Part shown: positions 16,983 to 25,792 of the stretch, in pieces
Layout: each line of letters opens with the position of its first letter
Position numbering within the stretch: position 1 is the stretch's first letter
DNA from: Marinobacter lipolyticus
Lineage (GTDB): Bacteria > Pseudomonadota > Gammaproteobacteria > Pseudomonadales > Oleiphilaceae
DNA length: 64,000 nt
Reading direction: 5' to 3'
Assembly: GCF_018424605.1 (NCBI RefSeq)
Contig: NZ_QTKT01000008.1
Span: forward strand, 124,001 to 188,000
Notes under the pieces: generated by a model
Told to the model about the DNA's origin: nothing
The model's input: the letters and a program-made list of their open reading frames with translations, nothing else
The model's database searches: none
Program-made: the position numbers and the translations under genes

Positions 16983-18751
16983 TACGGCACGTCCTCACTG
17001 AACGCTTCAGCGGCGCGGTGATGCGATTCTTCCAGTGATACGTCGCCCTCGGACGTGGCCGCGACGCGGGCCACTTCTTCCAGCGTGGTCACGCCCTGCA
17101 AGGCGTAATCCATGGCGCAGGCTCCCAGTGGGCGGTAATAGCGGCTTTGCCGCGCAGCGTGGGTAAACGCCGACACGTCGCGGCGCCGCAGCGCATCCAG
17201 CATCGTCTCGTTCATCTCCAGCATTTCATAGACGCCAACCCGCCCCTTGTAGCCGGTGTTGCTGCACTGGTAACAACCACGACCGCGGACAAACCCCACC
17301 TCCAGATCCAGCGGATCCAAATTGAATCCGTCCAGCCAGACCTGCTGCTGGTTTGTGGGCTCACAGGGTTCGCGGCAGTTGTCGCACACGCGGCGCACCA
17401 GTCTCTGGGCCACCACCCCCAGCAGCGAACTGGCCACCAGGAACGGCTCGGCGCCCATGTCGATCAGCCGCATGGCGCTGCTGATGGAGTCGTTGGTGTG
17501 CAGGGTGGACAACACCAGGTGGCCGGTCATGGCGGCACGCAGGCCAATTTCCACGGTCTCCCGGTCGCGCATTTCACCTACCAGAATCACGTCCGGATCC
17601 TGGCGCAACGCGGACCTGAGCACGTTGGCAAACTCGAGACCGATTTTGGGATTGACCTGCACCTGAGTGATACGGGGCAGACGGTATTCCACCGGATCTT
17701 CCGCCGTGATGATCTTGACTTCCGGCCGATTCAGCTCCGTCAGCGCACCGTAGAGCGTGGTGGTCTTGCCGCTGCCCGTCGGCCCGGTGACTAGGATCAT
17801 GCCATGGGGCTTCTTGATCATGCGGCGGAATCGCCCGAGCAGCTCCGCGGGCATGCCGGTGCCATCCAGATTGAGCATGCCCTGGCTCTGATCCAGCAAA
17901 CGCATGACCACGGATTCGCCATACTGCACCGGCATGGTGGACACCCGCACATCAATGCTGCGCCCCTTGACCCGCACGTTGAAACGGCCGTCCTGGGGCA
18001 TGCGCTTTTCCGAGATGTTCAGCCCGGCCATCAGTTTCAAACGCAGCACCAGTGCGGAGTTGACCCGCTTTTCTTTCATCACCTGCTCTTGCAGTACACC
18101 ATCCACCCGCTGGCGAATGCGCACCACCGTCTCATCCGGCTCGATGTGAATGTCCGAGCTGCGGGCCTGTACCGCGTCTTCAAAGAGCGTTTGTAGCAGT
18201 TTGACCACCGGCGCTTCCGCGCTCTCGGATTCGGCGGACAGGTTGGCCAGATCGAAGGCGTCGTCACCGAGTTCGTCTTCCAGCTCTTCCGCCAGCGAGG
18301 CGATTTCGTCGGTGCGGCGATACACCAGGTCCAGGGTACCGAGCAGTTCGCTCTCCCTTACCACCGCCTGCTTGATGGGTTGCTTCAGCACCCGCACCAG
18401 TTCGTCGTAGGCAAAGATGTCCAGCGGGTCCGCCATGCCCACCAGCAGCTCGTCGCCCTGCTTTGCCAGAATGATGCTGCGGAACCGGCGGGCCATGGCC
18501 TCCGGCAGTTTTTTCACCAGTTCGTTGTTGAACTGAAAATGGCGCAGCTGGACAAACGGCACATCCAGCTGGCGCGAGAGGAAGTTCAGCAGGTTGTCCT
18601 CGTCGACATAGCCCATGTCGATGAGGGTACGCCCGAGCTTGCGGCCGGTATCTTTCTGCTCACGCAGGGCCGTCATCAGCTGTTGCTCGGTAATCACGTC
18701 GTTCTGGACCAACAGGTCCCCGATACGGATTTTTTTCTTCGGCTCAGTCAT
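16982..18751 (-). CDS. mshE: MSHA assembly ATPase MshE with c-di-GMP-binding N-domain
   Basis: PilB/GspE-type hexameric ATPase that powers pilus extension. Seen: 589 aa. Two MshEN motifs occur at the N-terminus: Arg9-Gln32 (RIGDLLVQNDVITEQQL and on) and Lys38-Gln61 (KLGRTLIDMGYVDEDNL and on). In this family they bind c-di-GMP. The first has Asp18 where Gly is usual. Walker A GPTGSGKT is at 323-330, and Walker B VILVGEMRD and the His box LVLSTLHTND follow. A tetracysteine zinc motif (CDNC and later CYQC) completes the T2SSE domain. The mshN stop is three bases upstream. Control of pilus output by c-di-GMP is inferred from the motif. Confidence 0.96.
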   Translation of the reverse strand: MTEPKKKIRIGDLLVQNDVITEQQLMTALREQKDTGRKLGRTLIDMGYVDEDNLLNFLSRQLDVPFVQLRHFQFNNELVKKLPEAMARRFRSIILAKQGDELLVGMADPLDIFAYDELVRVLKQPIKQAVVRESELLGTLDLVYRRTDEIASLAEELEDELGDDAFDLANLSAESESAEAPVVKLLQTLFEDAVQARSSDIHIEPDETVVRIRQRVDGVLQEQVMKEKRVNSALVLRLKLMAGLNISEKRMPQDGRFNVRVKGRSIDVRVSTMPVQYGESVVMRLLDQSQGMLNLDGTGMPAELLGRFRRMIKKPHGMILVTGPTGSGKTTTLYGALTELNRPEVKIITAEDPVEYRLPRITQVQVNPKIGLEFANVLRSALRQDPDVILVGEMRDRETVEIGLRAAMTGHLVLSTLHTNDSISSAMRLIDMGAEPFLVASSLLGVVAQRLVRRVCDNCREPCEPTNQQQVWLDGFNLDPLDLEVGFVRGRGCYQCSNTGYKGRVGVYEMLEMNETMLDALRRRDVSAFTHAARQSRYYRPLGACAMDYALQGVTTLEEVARVAATSEGDVSLEESHHRAAEAFSEDVP

Positions 18752-18754
18752 TGA

Positions 18755-19855
18755 TCATCCTGCCCGCAAAGACTGTAAACGTTGGCGAACATACTCTGCC
18801 AGGGAGGGCGGAAGCCCCGGCAGCACCGCGGCCTGCTCGAAGGCCCGTCGCGCCGCTTCGGGCTGCCCGCTGGACTCGAGAGTAATGGCCAGCCCGGCCC
18901 ACCAGGGGGCGCGGCTGTCGTCCCAGGCGATCAGCTCAGCCCAGCGTCTCGCGGCCTCGTCGTTGCGGCCACTCTGGTGCAACAGAGTTGCCAGGGTGAC
19001 ATGGTATTCGCTGTGATCCGCGACCTCAGGCACGCGGGCCTGCAAGGTTGCCAGGGCCGCCGCCAGGCTGCCCCTCGCCAGTAGCGCTCTGGCCCGCAAT
19101 AACCGCAACGGTGCCGAGGTCTGGGCAACGGGTTCCGGCAACAGCGCCAGCGCCTGATCTGTTTCGCCCTCAATCAGCAGCCTTTTGGCCATCACATGGC
19201 GGCTGAGCGGTGCATCCTGGGTTTCAGTCAGCGCCTGCAGCCTTTGCCGGGCTTCTGCCCAGCGCCCGGCGCGCAATAAGCGCCCCAGTTCACGGCTTGT
19301 TCTGCGATCAACCACTTCCGGAGTGTCGCGCACCTGTTTGACGCCGGCCGTGTTCGCCACCGGCGCCTCCGCGGATGCCTCAGACGAAGCGGTGCCGACT
19401 TGCGGCGACGCTTCCACGGCAGCGTCCTTACGGACCGGGATTCCGACCGTAGTGGGTTGTGGTTCTGGTACCTTCGTTACTGCAGGCTTTAGCTCCGGCT
19501 CCCGCTCAGTTGCTGGCGGGGCGGCCTCAAGGTCTGGCTCAGGTTCCGGCGTTACCGGGGCGACGGCCACCATTTGCTCAGGCTCAGTGGCCGTCGCCGG
19601 CTCCAGCGCGGGCTCCGGCTCAGCTGCCCGTGACCCAGTCACTGGCGTCGCCGGCTTTTCGAGCTCAGGGGTTTGCTCGGAAAGCAACCACCATCCGGCG
19701 AGGACTGCCATCACCAGTGCCGCCGCCATCAGCAACCACAGGCCGCGCTGGCGCCCAGCCCGCGCAGCGATGGGCTGCCCGGTATAGGCAGCCGGTGCTC
19801 CGGGCCGCCCCTGCCGTTGCTCCGCGGCACGCAACGCGTCGTTCAGCAGGCTCAT
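18755..19855 (-). CDS. mshN: MSHA TPR-repeat inner-membrane protein MshN
   Basis: Probable assembly or localisation factor of the pilus machine. Seen: 366 aa. A short cytoplasmic start (MSLLNDALRAAEQRQ) precedes one transmembrane helix (about 38-58, LWLLMAAALVMAVLAGWWLL). A long Pro/Glu/Ala-rich periplasmic spacer spans about 60-170. The C-terminal half is helical and TPR-like (RAGRWAEARQRLQAL, ARALLARGSLAAALATLQ, LLHQSGRNDEAARRW). The start chosen is the ATG overlapping the mshM stop (ATGA) and following GAGGTG; a GTG two codons earlier is less likely. MshN in other bacteria has the same layout. Confidence 0.9.
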   Translation of the reverse strand: MSLLNDALRAAEQRQGRPGAPAAYTGQPIAARAGRQRGLWLLMAAALVMAVLAGWWLLSEQTPELEKPATPVTGSRAAEPEPALEPATATEPEQMVAVAPVTPEPEPDLEAAPPATEREPELKPAVTKVPEPQPTTVGIPVRKDAAVEASPQVGTASSEASAEAPVANTAGVKQVRDTPEVVDRRTSRELGRLLRAGRWAEARQRLQALTETQDAPLSRHVMAKRLLIEGETDQALALLPEPVAQTSAPLRLLRARALLARGSLAAALATLQARVPEVADHSEYHVTLATLLHQSGRNDEAARRWAELIAWDDSRAPWWAGLAITLESSGQPEAARRAFEQAAVLPGLPPSLAEYVRQRLQSLRAG

Positions 19856-20691
19856 AGCCACCTCGCCATCAGGCCGGGCTGACGCGCGCTCTCGGTATCG
19901 CGGGCCGCCATTGCAACGTGACGACGCCCCACCTGGCGCTCACCACGCCCCCAGGCCGCCAGCAGGGATTTGTGTGCCAAGATATTGATCAGGCGGGGAA
20001 TACCGCCGGAGCAGCGGGTCATCAGGCGCAGGGCCGCCGGGGCGAACAGATCGCCGCCGTTGTAACCCGCCTGGGCCAGTCGGTGGCGCAGGTAGTGGCT
20101 GACGGAGGCCCGGTCCAGCGGTGCAAGCCGGTGGGCAAACGTGATGCGCTGGCGCAATTGCCGCAGGCTCTCGCGTCTGAGGAGCGTGTCCAGCTCCGGC
20201 TGACCAAACAGCACTACCTGCAACAGACGCACGCTCTCGGTTTCCAGGTTGGTCAACAGGCGCAGGGCTTCGATCGTTGCCTCGGGCATGGCCTGGGCCT
20301 CATCGATCACCAGTACCACCGGGCGCTGCTCCATCGCCAATGCAATCAACCGCTCGTTCAGGGCCTTGAGCACCTGATGGGTATTGGCGCAACGGGTCAC
20401 ATCCACCCCCAGCTCTTCCGCCACCGCTTCATAGAGGGTGTCCGGCGTCAGGTGTGGATTGGGTATATAGGCGGTGTACGCCTCCTGCTCCAGTTCGTTG
20501 AGCAGCAACCGGCACAGCAGCGTCTTGCCGGTACCGACTTCACCGGTGATCTTGATAAAGCCTTCGCGCTGGCGCAACGCAACCAGTAGCAGCTCCAGCG
20601 CATCATGATGGCTGGGTGCCCGAAGGAAGTATCGGGTGTTGGGCGTCAATGCAAACGGTGCTTCCTGCAGTCCGAAATGGGTTTCGTACAT
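19852..20691 (-). CDS. mshM: MSHA AAA+ ATPase MshM (ExeA/GspA family)
   Basis: ATPase related to ExeA/GspA, which help place secretins across the peptidoglycan. Seen: 279 aa. The family N-terminus MYETHFGLQEAPFALTPNTRY is present (residues 1-21). Walker A GEVGTGKT is at 50-57 and Walker B VVLVIDEAQAM has Asp130. Sensor and lid motifs follow (GIPRLINILAHKSLLAAW). No peptidoglycan-binding C-domain or membrane segment is visible, unlike full-length ExeA. It sits directly after mshL (the stop codon of mshL abuts the start) and overlaps mshN, which suggests the three act together at the outer-membrane channel. Confidence 0.94.
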   Translation of the reverse strand: MYETHFGLQEAPFALTPNTRYFLRAPSHHDALELLLVALRQREGFIKITGEVGTGKTLLCRLLLNELEQEAYTAYIPNPHLTPDTLYEAVAEELGVDVTRCANTHQVLKALNERLIALAMEQRPVVLVIDEAQAMPEATIEALRLLTNLETESVRLLQVVLFGQPELDTLLRRESLRQLRQRITFAHRLAPLDRASVSHYLRHRLAQAGYNGGDLFAPAALRLMTRCSGGIPRLINILAHKSLLAAWGRGERQVGRRHVAMAARDTESARQPGLMARWL

Positions 20692-22434
20692 CTAGGGTCT
20701 GGCTTTTTCCGGTGCAGGTTTGACGGATTCCGCAGACTGCAGCAGGTCCCGCAGCACGTTCATACGCTGGCGGCTGGCGGCAATGTCCGCGTTCATTTGT
20801 CCGGAGCCGGCCACAACGGGGCGCAGCAGGATAACCAGTTCGCTCTTGCGGGACTGGAAGCGACGCTGCTTGAACAGCTCGCCGAGTAACGGAATCTCAC
20901 TGAAAAACGGTACCGCGGCGTTATTGTCCTCGCTGGTGTTCTGGATCAGACCGCCGATGACCACAATCTGGCCGCTTTCCGCCCGTATCACACTGTCGGT
21001 TTCCCGTACGGTGCTGAGAGCCAGCGGCAGGGTCACGTCGCGGTCGCCCACGGTAATGATCTTTTCCTGGTCGTTCACTTCACTGACCGACGGGTGCACG
21101 TGCAGGGTGATGGCGCCGTCTTCGGCAATCTGCGGCGTCACATCCAGAGAGATCCCGGAAAAGAAAGGCGTCAGCTCCACGGAGGTGGAGGTCCGGTCGG
21201 TGGCCGTTACCGCCGAGTTGTTGTCATCGAAATCAATATCGGTCACAAAGAACTCATCGGTGCCAACCTTGATCACGGCTTTTTGATTGTTCACCGTGGA
21301 AATGCGCGGGCTGGAAAGGATCTGCACGTTGCCTTGCTCCCCCAGCAGTTCAATCAGCCCGGTGAAATCACCGGCCCGCACGCTGGCAGAAAACAGCCCG
21401 CCAATATCGGAGGTCTGGATGGCCTGGCCGGCGAGGGCCTGGGCAGTGAAGTCCTCCGGCAAGCCATCCGACGCGGTGATCCGTGACGCGCTCTGCACGT
21501 CCGCCCAGTTGATGCCCTGCTGGTAGCCTTCGTTCAGGGTGATTTCCAGGATCTTCGCTTCCAGCACCACCTGACGCTGCATGATCAGCTGGGTACGACG
21601 CAGATATTCTTCGACCTGATCCAGTGCGGTGCCATCAGCGCGCACCATTACCAGCCCCGCCCCGGGATTGACGATGACCTGACGGTCGTCACCAGGGCCC
21701 ACGATCATTGAGAGCGCCTCGGTGATATCGCTCCAGAAATCCGACTCGGTTGCCGTGGAAATGCGGGTTCCGACCAGGTTGGCGGTTTCGTTACCGCTGC
21801 CATCACCGACGTCACGGCTGCTGTCTGCACCGCTGCCGTTGTTCCGTGAACTGCTGACCTGACCGGAACTGACCCGGGTTTCCGAGCCACCCTTGCGCTT
21901 GAAGTGCAGGTAATCGATGGGAAAGATCCGGGTGCGGGCGCTGTTTGAGTCCACGCGGAACAAGCGGCCGTTGCGCTGGATATTGAGGCCGTACAGATCT
22001 CCGGCGATGTCCATCACTTCCGGAACCGTCACATCACTCAATCGCAGATCAATGGTGGCAGACACTTCCGGATGAACCACCACGTTGTAACGGCTGCCTT
22101 CAACCAGCGCCTGGAAAAAGGTGCGCGCGTCCAGCCCCGCGGCATTCACGTCGAAGCGCTCCTCACTGGCTGCACCGGTGGTCAGCGGCGGCAACAGCGC
22201 CGCACTGACGTCGGCGGGCACCTGGGCAGTCGCGGCGGGTGCACCCTCGCGGATCGGCACTTGTGGCCCGCGTTCAGCTTCTGCCAGGGTACGGTCGATC
22301 TGGTCCGCTGCATCGGTCGAGGTCGCGGAGCTCGTTCTCATCAGCGGATTGTTGCTGCAGGCCGCCAGCGACAGGGCCAGCAGCAGGGTCAGAAAAGTTC
22401 TGTATAAAGTCATAGCAGCTCGTTTGTCTGTCAT
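20692..22434 (-). CDS. mshL: MSHA outer-membrane secretin MshL
   Basis: Forms the outer-membrane channel for the pilus. Seen: 580 aa. It is a lipoprotein-type precursor with signal helix LTLLLALSLAAC (lipobox LAAC) ahead of a Ser/Asn-rich linker. A secretin/TonB short N-terminal-like domain (RFDVNAAGLDARTFFQALVEGSRYNVVVHPEVSA, about residues 90-125) leads on. The secretin core from about residue 290 has VEAKILEITLNEGYQQGINW, VQILSSPRISTVNNQKAVIKVG and the final VIGGLIQ...PLLGELF block. The ATG overlaps the mshK stop (ATGA); an internal ATG seven codons later is the alternative. Confidence 0.95.
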   Translation of the reverse strand: MTDKRAAMTLYRTFLTLLLALSLAACSNNPLMRTSSATSTDAADQIDRTLAEAERGPQVPIREGAPAATAQVPADVSAALLPPLTTGAASEERFDVNAAGLDARTFFQALVEGSRYNVVVHPEVSATIDLRLSDVTVPEVMDIAGDLYGLNIQRNGRLFRVDSNSARTRIFPIDYLHFKRKGGSETRVSSGQVSSSRNNGSGADSSRDVGDGSGNETANLVGTRISTATESDFWSDITEALSMIVGPGDDRQVIVNPGAGLVMVRADGTALDQVEEYLRRTQLIMQRQVVLEAKILEITLNEGYQQGINWADVQSASRITASDGLPEDFTAQALAGQAIQTSDIGGLFSASVRAGDFTGLIELLGEQGNVQILSSPRISTVNNQKAVIKVGTDEFFVTDIDFDDNNSAVTATDRTSTSVELTPFFSGISLDVTPQIAEDGAITLHVHPSVSEVNDQEKIITVGDRDVTLPLALSTVRETDSVIRAESGQIVVIGGLIQNTSEDNNAAVPFFSEIPLLGELFKQRRFQSRKSELVILLRPVVAGSGQMNADIAASRQRMNVLRDLLQSAESVKPAPEKARP

Positions 22435-22796
22435 TGCGTCTCCCGCACTTGCGGGAGGGCTTCAAGGCGTAATACCCGTACTCGTCCCTGTTCCAGAATC
22501 TCCACACGGTCCGGGTAGATTCGCTGCACCCGGACGCCCTCGAAACGGTCCCCTTCGCGCCGTGGCTGGCCATTGATTACCGCGGTGCGACGATGCTCGC
22601 CGATCAGGATCGATGCCACACTCAGGGCTTTCTGGGGACTCGCTTGCGTTGTGCTGGGGCGAAAGTCCGGCGGCCGGGTCGGATCCTGCAGTGCCGCCAG
22701 CGCCGCGCCCGCGGGAAGCAGCAGCAATGCCGCCAGCAAAGTTCTGACGCCTCGCCGCACTTCTGTCGGCCAACTCGTTGTAATCAGACTGGTCAT
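22431..22796 (-). CDS. mshK: MSHA biogenesis protein MshK
   Basis: Small periplasmic protein, analogous in place to PilP/GspC regions that link the inner-membrane complex to the secretin. Seen: 121 aa. A signal or anchor helix (about 17-34, VRTLLAALLLLPAGAALA) leads into the hallmark DPTRPPDF (38-45). A beta-rich domain with IGEHRRTAVINGQ and VRVQRIYPDRVEIL follows. A TTG nine codons upstream, inside mshJ, is rejected. The chosen ATG lies one base after the mshJ stop and follows GGGGGTG. Family members are short and variable, so the call leans on context plus the DPTRPP motif. Confidence 0.88.
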   Translation of the reverse strand: MTSLITTSWPTEVRRGVRTLLAALLLLPAGAALAALQDPTRPPDFRPSTTQASPQKALSVASILIGEHRRTAVINGQPRREGDRFEGVRVQRIYPDRVEILEQGRVRVLRLEALPQVRETQ

Positions 22797-22797
22797 A

Positions 22798-23493
22798 TCA
22801 CACCCCCAGCCAGGCCGGTTCAAGGCTCAGCGTACGCACGCGGATTGTGGCCTCGCCCTCAGGGTAGGCGTCGGCGTCATAACTCAGCTGGCCCCAGCCG
22901 AGTCGCTCGTCCACACTTTCCAGCTGTTCCACATAACGCAGGACCTTGAGGTACGGGCCCCGCAGCCGGATCTCAACGTCGTGAGCGTACAGCAGAGGCT
23001 CGCCGCCCTCGGTTTCCCCCGGGCCCGCGGCATCTCGATCAGCCGGCGTGTCGGCGTAGACCGGTTGTGGCGTATTCAGGGACATCCCCAGCAGCTCAAG
23101 ATCGCTCTGCGCCGCCAGAATCGTACGCAACAACGCGACCATGTCCCGGGGCGGTATCAGTCGCCCGGTGGATTCCGCAATCTCCGCATCAAGCCGCGCC
23201 AGCCGCTGGTTGCGGGTCTCCAGCAAACGTTTCAGCTCCGCCGACGGATCACTTTCCAGCTGAGTCGTCAGGGTTTGCTGTTGCTCCAGCAGGCGTTGCT
23301 GGTTGGCGGCAAGGGTCTCGATCTCACTCTCCATGCGGTCATTGCGGGCCAGCACCGGGGCTACCACCAGCTCCCAACCGACCAGCAGAATCAGTACCAG
23401 CGCGGTAACGGTCAGCAGGCCGCGCTCGCGCACCGGCCGTTCGTCAAACCACGACGCCAGCCGGGACCACGCGCGGGATAATGACTGATTCAT
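22798..23493 (-). CDS. mshJ: MSHA alignment protein MshJ (PilO/GspM-like)
   Basis: Inner-membrane alignment-complex protein. Seen: 231 aa. A cytoplasmic N-terminus is followed by one transmembrane helix (about 25-46, LLTVTALVLILLVGWELVVAPV). A coiled coil of about 50 residues (RNDRMESEIETLAANQQRLLE and on) and a ferredoxin-like periplasmic domain (LLYAHDVEIRLRGPYLKVLRYV) complete the PilO layout. The start overlaps the mshI stop by ATGA and its own stop is one base before mshK. It is expected to pair with the PilN-like half of MshI. Confidence 0.92.
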   Translation of the reverse strand: MNQSLSRAWSRLASWFDERPVRERGLLTVTALVLILLVGWELVVAPVLARNDRMESEIETLAANQQRLLEQQQTLTTQLESDPSAELKRLLETRNQRLARLDAEIAESTGRLIPPRDMVALLRTILAAQSDLELLGMSLNTPQPVYADTPADRDAAGPGETEGGEPLLYAHDVEIRLRGPYLKVLRYVEQLESVDERLGWGQLSYDADAYPEGEATIRVRTLSLEPAWLGV

Positions 23494-25004
23494 CGGTCCG
23501 CTCCCCCGGAGGTATCCGTGGCGACGCGGAACTGAATCCAGCGCCCGTCTTCCTCCTGCGCAAGTTCGAAGCTGCCGAAAGTGCGGCCGGCAAACGAAGG
23601 CTCCGCACCCAGATTCTCCAGCAGAGCCGGGACAGCTGACGCGTCCCGGGTGCCGCCGGACAGGGTTACACGACCAGGGTCAGCCTCCAGCGTGACGCCG
23701 GTGAGCCACAATCCCTCTGGTACCTGGCGCGCAAGGGCCGACATCTGACCGGAAAACCCGGGACTGTCGCCGGCGACCAGGTTATCGACCCGCTCGAGCA
23801 GCCGTTGACGCCGCACCAGATCGCTGGCGGCTCTCTCCAGCGCCGCCTCAAGCGCGGGGTCCGGGCGCCGGGCACTGACCTCGGCGGACAACTGCGCGAC
23901 CGAAGATTCCAGCCGCTCGTTCTGCTGCTGCAGCCCGGCCTGACGGGCCTGCAGCTCACCGCCCTGGTAATAGGCAAAGGCGCTGCTGAGGGCAACCATT
24001 ACGACGGCCAGCACCAACACCGGCACCACCTTCGCCGCCTGCAGGGTTTCGCGGCGGGGCCGCAGTTCCTGGGTGTAAAGGTTGACCTGCTGCGCGCCAT
24101 CCGGCGCACCCAGGCCTGAGCTCCAGGCCGGAAGGCAGCGGCTGTCCAGCGCAGTGGGAAGTTCAAACGGCGCCCAGTCGACGGTTTCGACGCCGCCTGC
24201 CACGTAGGACGACAGCATGGATGACAGCGGCAGCATGCTGTCCCGCGCCACCAGCCGGATGACCGCCGGCGGCACCTGCCCGAGCTGGCTCTCGTAATAA
24301 TCCAGCGAACGCTGCATCTCCAGTGCCAGAGACTGCACCGCGGTCTCCTGGGTAGAGGCATTTCGAAGGTCATCGGACATCACGTCGAGCCGGCGCGACA
24401 GGTACAGCTCTCCGCCCCGGGCGATCACCATCTGGCCATAGGCATCGCGCAGATGCACCAGCGCCGCGCCGCGGCGCTGCGGATCCAGGCGGGCAATCAG
24501 GTTGCGCAGGGCCAACTCGGCAACATCCACGGCAACGAGATCGAGCCCCGCGGCCAACACCAGAGCGACCTGCTCGCGCACCAGCGATTTGCGGGCGGCA
24601 ACCACATTGACCAGCTGGCCGCGACCACGGGCAGCATCGGGCGGAAACTCAAACACGTCGGAAACTGCATCGGTGGGACTGAAATCCAGGAAATCCTTCA
24701 GCTTCCACTTCAGGGCATCGCCCAGTTCCGCGTCGTCGATCCCTTCCGGCCGCTCCAGCTGAAAGACCTGATACTTGTCCAGCGGCAGGACCAGCGTGGT
24801 AGGCGTGCCCGCCCAGCCATTCTCGTTGACCAGTTGCGCGAGCGCGGTTTCGCGTTTTGCCGGCAGGCACTCGGCGAACCCCGCCCGCTGGCTGGGGGTA
24901 CCGGGAGACAAAGCCCAGGCTATGCCGTCCGGGCGAATTTCCAGGCACAGTGCCTGCCGGCTCTTTCGTCGTCTCAGTATGCTGGTGATCAGACTTCGGG
25001 CCAC
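23490..25004 (-). CDS. mshI: MSHA protein MshI, PilM-like plus PilN-like
   Basis: Cytoplasm-to-inner-membrane scaffold of the pilus. Seen: 504 aa. Residues about 1-300 look like an actin-like PilM domain (WAGTPTTLVLPLDKYQVFQLERP, LKWKLKDFLDFSP, GLDLVAVDVAELALRNL). After the PilN-type segment VNLYTQELRPRRETL comes one transmembrane helix (about 322-345), then a coiled coil and a periplasmic domain ending GVTLEADPGRVTLSGG. Thus jobs split between PilM and PilN in other pili appear on one chain. The start is GTG, preceded by GAGG; no nearby ATG fits. It is the first gene of the locus. No mshH (CsrD-like) gene precedes it. Confidence 0.9.
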   Translation of the reverse strand: MARSLITSILRRRKSRQALCLEIRPDGIAWALSPGTPSQRAGFAECLPAKRETALAQLVNENGWAGTPTTLVLPLDKYQVFQLERPEGIDDAELGDALKWKLKDFLDFSPTDAVSDVFEFPPDAARGRGQLVNVVAARKSLVREQVALVLAAGLDLVAVDVAELALRNLIARLDPQRRGAALVHLRDAYGQMVIARGGELYLSRRLDVMSDDLRNASTQETAVQSLALEMQRSLDYYESQLGQVPPAVIRLVARDSMLPLSSMLSSYVAGGVETVDWAPFELPTALDSRCLPAWSSGLGAPDGAQQVNLYTQELRPRRETLQAAKVVPVLVLAVVMVALSSAFAYYQGGELQARQAGLQQQNERLESSVAQLSAEVSARRPDPALEAALERAASDLVRRQRLLERVDNLVAGDSPGFSGQMSALARQVPEGLWLTGVTLEADPGRVTLSGGTRDASAVPALLENLGAEPSFAGRTFGSFELAQEEDGRWIQFRVATDTSGGADR

Positions 25005-25049
25005 TCGCCAACCTCGGTGCTTTCTACAGCGCTCAAAATTTGTGCATTT

Positions 25050-25078
25050 TTTACATTGGCTTACATGATAGATGAGAA
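25050..25078 (-). promoter_or_regulatory. Candidate promoter of the MSHA locus
   Basis: On the minus strand TTCTCA (25073-25078), 17-bp spacer, TGTAAA (25050-25055), each 4 of 6 to consensus, about 45 bases before the mshI GTG. This A/T-rich stretch is the only long intergenic gap ahead of the 16-gene run. Confidence 0.4.
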
Positions 25079-25133
25079 GCTGAACCTAACTCCACGTCTT
25101 TCCGTGAATTTCACTTCTTTTTGCAAGCCTGTA

Positions 25134-25160
25134 ACAGAAAGGCCCCCGACAAGCGGGGGC
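25134..25160 (-). terminator. Terminator after ssb
   Basis: GCCCCCG and CGGGGGC (25142-25148, 25154-25160) form a 7-bp GC stem with a five-base loop. On the minus strand it is followed by CTTTCTGTT, a broken T-run. It lies about 45 bases beyond the ssb stop and would insulate mshI. Confidence 0.75.
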
Positions 25161-25203
25161 TATCCTTAGCGTTCCGAAAAAACGGGGGCGTTCCGTATCA
25201 ACC

Positions 25204-25734
25204 TCAGAACGGAATGTCGTCGTCAAAATCGTCCACCGGCTCAGGCATGCTGCCTTGAGAAGGTTGATTGTAGCCACCCGATTGCTGCTGTGGCGGCTGG
25301 TTGCCCTGATTCGCCGGCGGCGCGTTGTAATTGGACTGCTGCGGACGACCCGCCGGGGCGCCCTGCCCCATTCCGCCGCCTTCGCCACCACGGCTATCGA
25401 GCATCTGCATCTGGCCGTTGATGTCCACCACCACTTCGGTGGTGTAAACGTCCTGGCCTTCCTTGTTCTGCCATTTACGGGTCTGCAGCTTGCCTTCAAT
25501 GTAGACCTTGGAGCCCTTGCGCAGGTACTGACCGGCCACTTCGGCGATCTTGCCGAACATCACCACCCGGTGCCATTCGGTTTTGGGCACCATCTGACCG
25601 GTTTGCCGGTCCTTGTAACTCTCATCGGTTGCAAGGTTGAGGTTCACCACCGCGTTGCCGTTGGGGGTGTAACGGGTATCGGGGTCCTGCCCCAGGTTTC
25701 CGATAAGAATGACCTTGTTTACGCCTCGTGCCAT
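25204..25734 (-). CDS. ssb: Single-stranded DNA-binding protein
   Basis: Homotetrameric protein coating ssDNA in replication, recombination and repair. Seen: 176 aa. The OB-fold spans residues 1-110 ([37 protein letters not shown]). A Gly/Gln/Pro-rich flexible linker leads to the acidic partner-binding tip ending DDFDDDIPF. The frame is open 38 codons upstream, but AGGAG sits just before the chosen ATG and the protein then begins as in the family. It lies 58 bases after the MFS gene on the same strand and near divergent uvrA. ssb next to MSHA genes also occurs in other MSHA-bearing bacteria, from memory. Confidence 0.97.
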   Translation of the reverse strand: MARGVNKVILIGNLGQDPDTRYTPNGNAVVNLNLATDESYKDRQTGQMVPKTEWHRVVMFGKIAEVAGQYLRKGSKVYIEGKLQTRKWQNKEGQDVYTTEVVVDINGQMQMLDSRGGEGGGMGQGAPAGRPQQSNYNAPPANQGNQPPQQQSGGYNQPSQGSMPEPVDDFDDDIPF

Positions 25735-25792
25735 GATCTGCTCCTGACTCTGTTTTCTGGGATGGCCCGTCGTCCCTGCGGGCCTCCGGATT

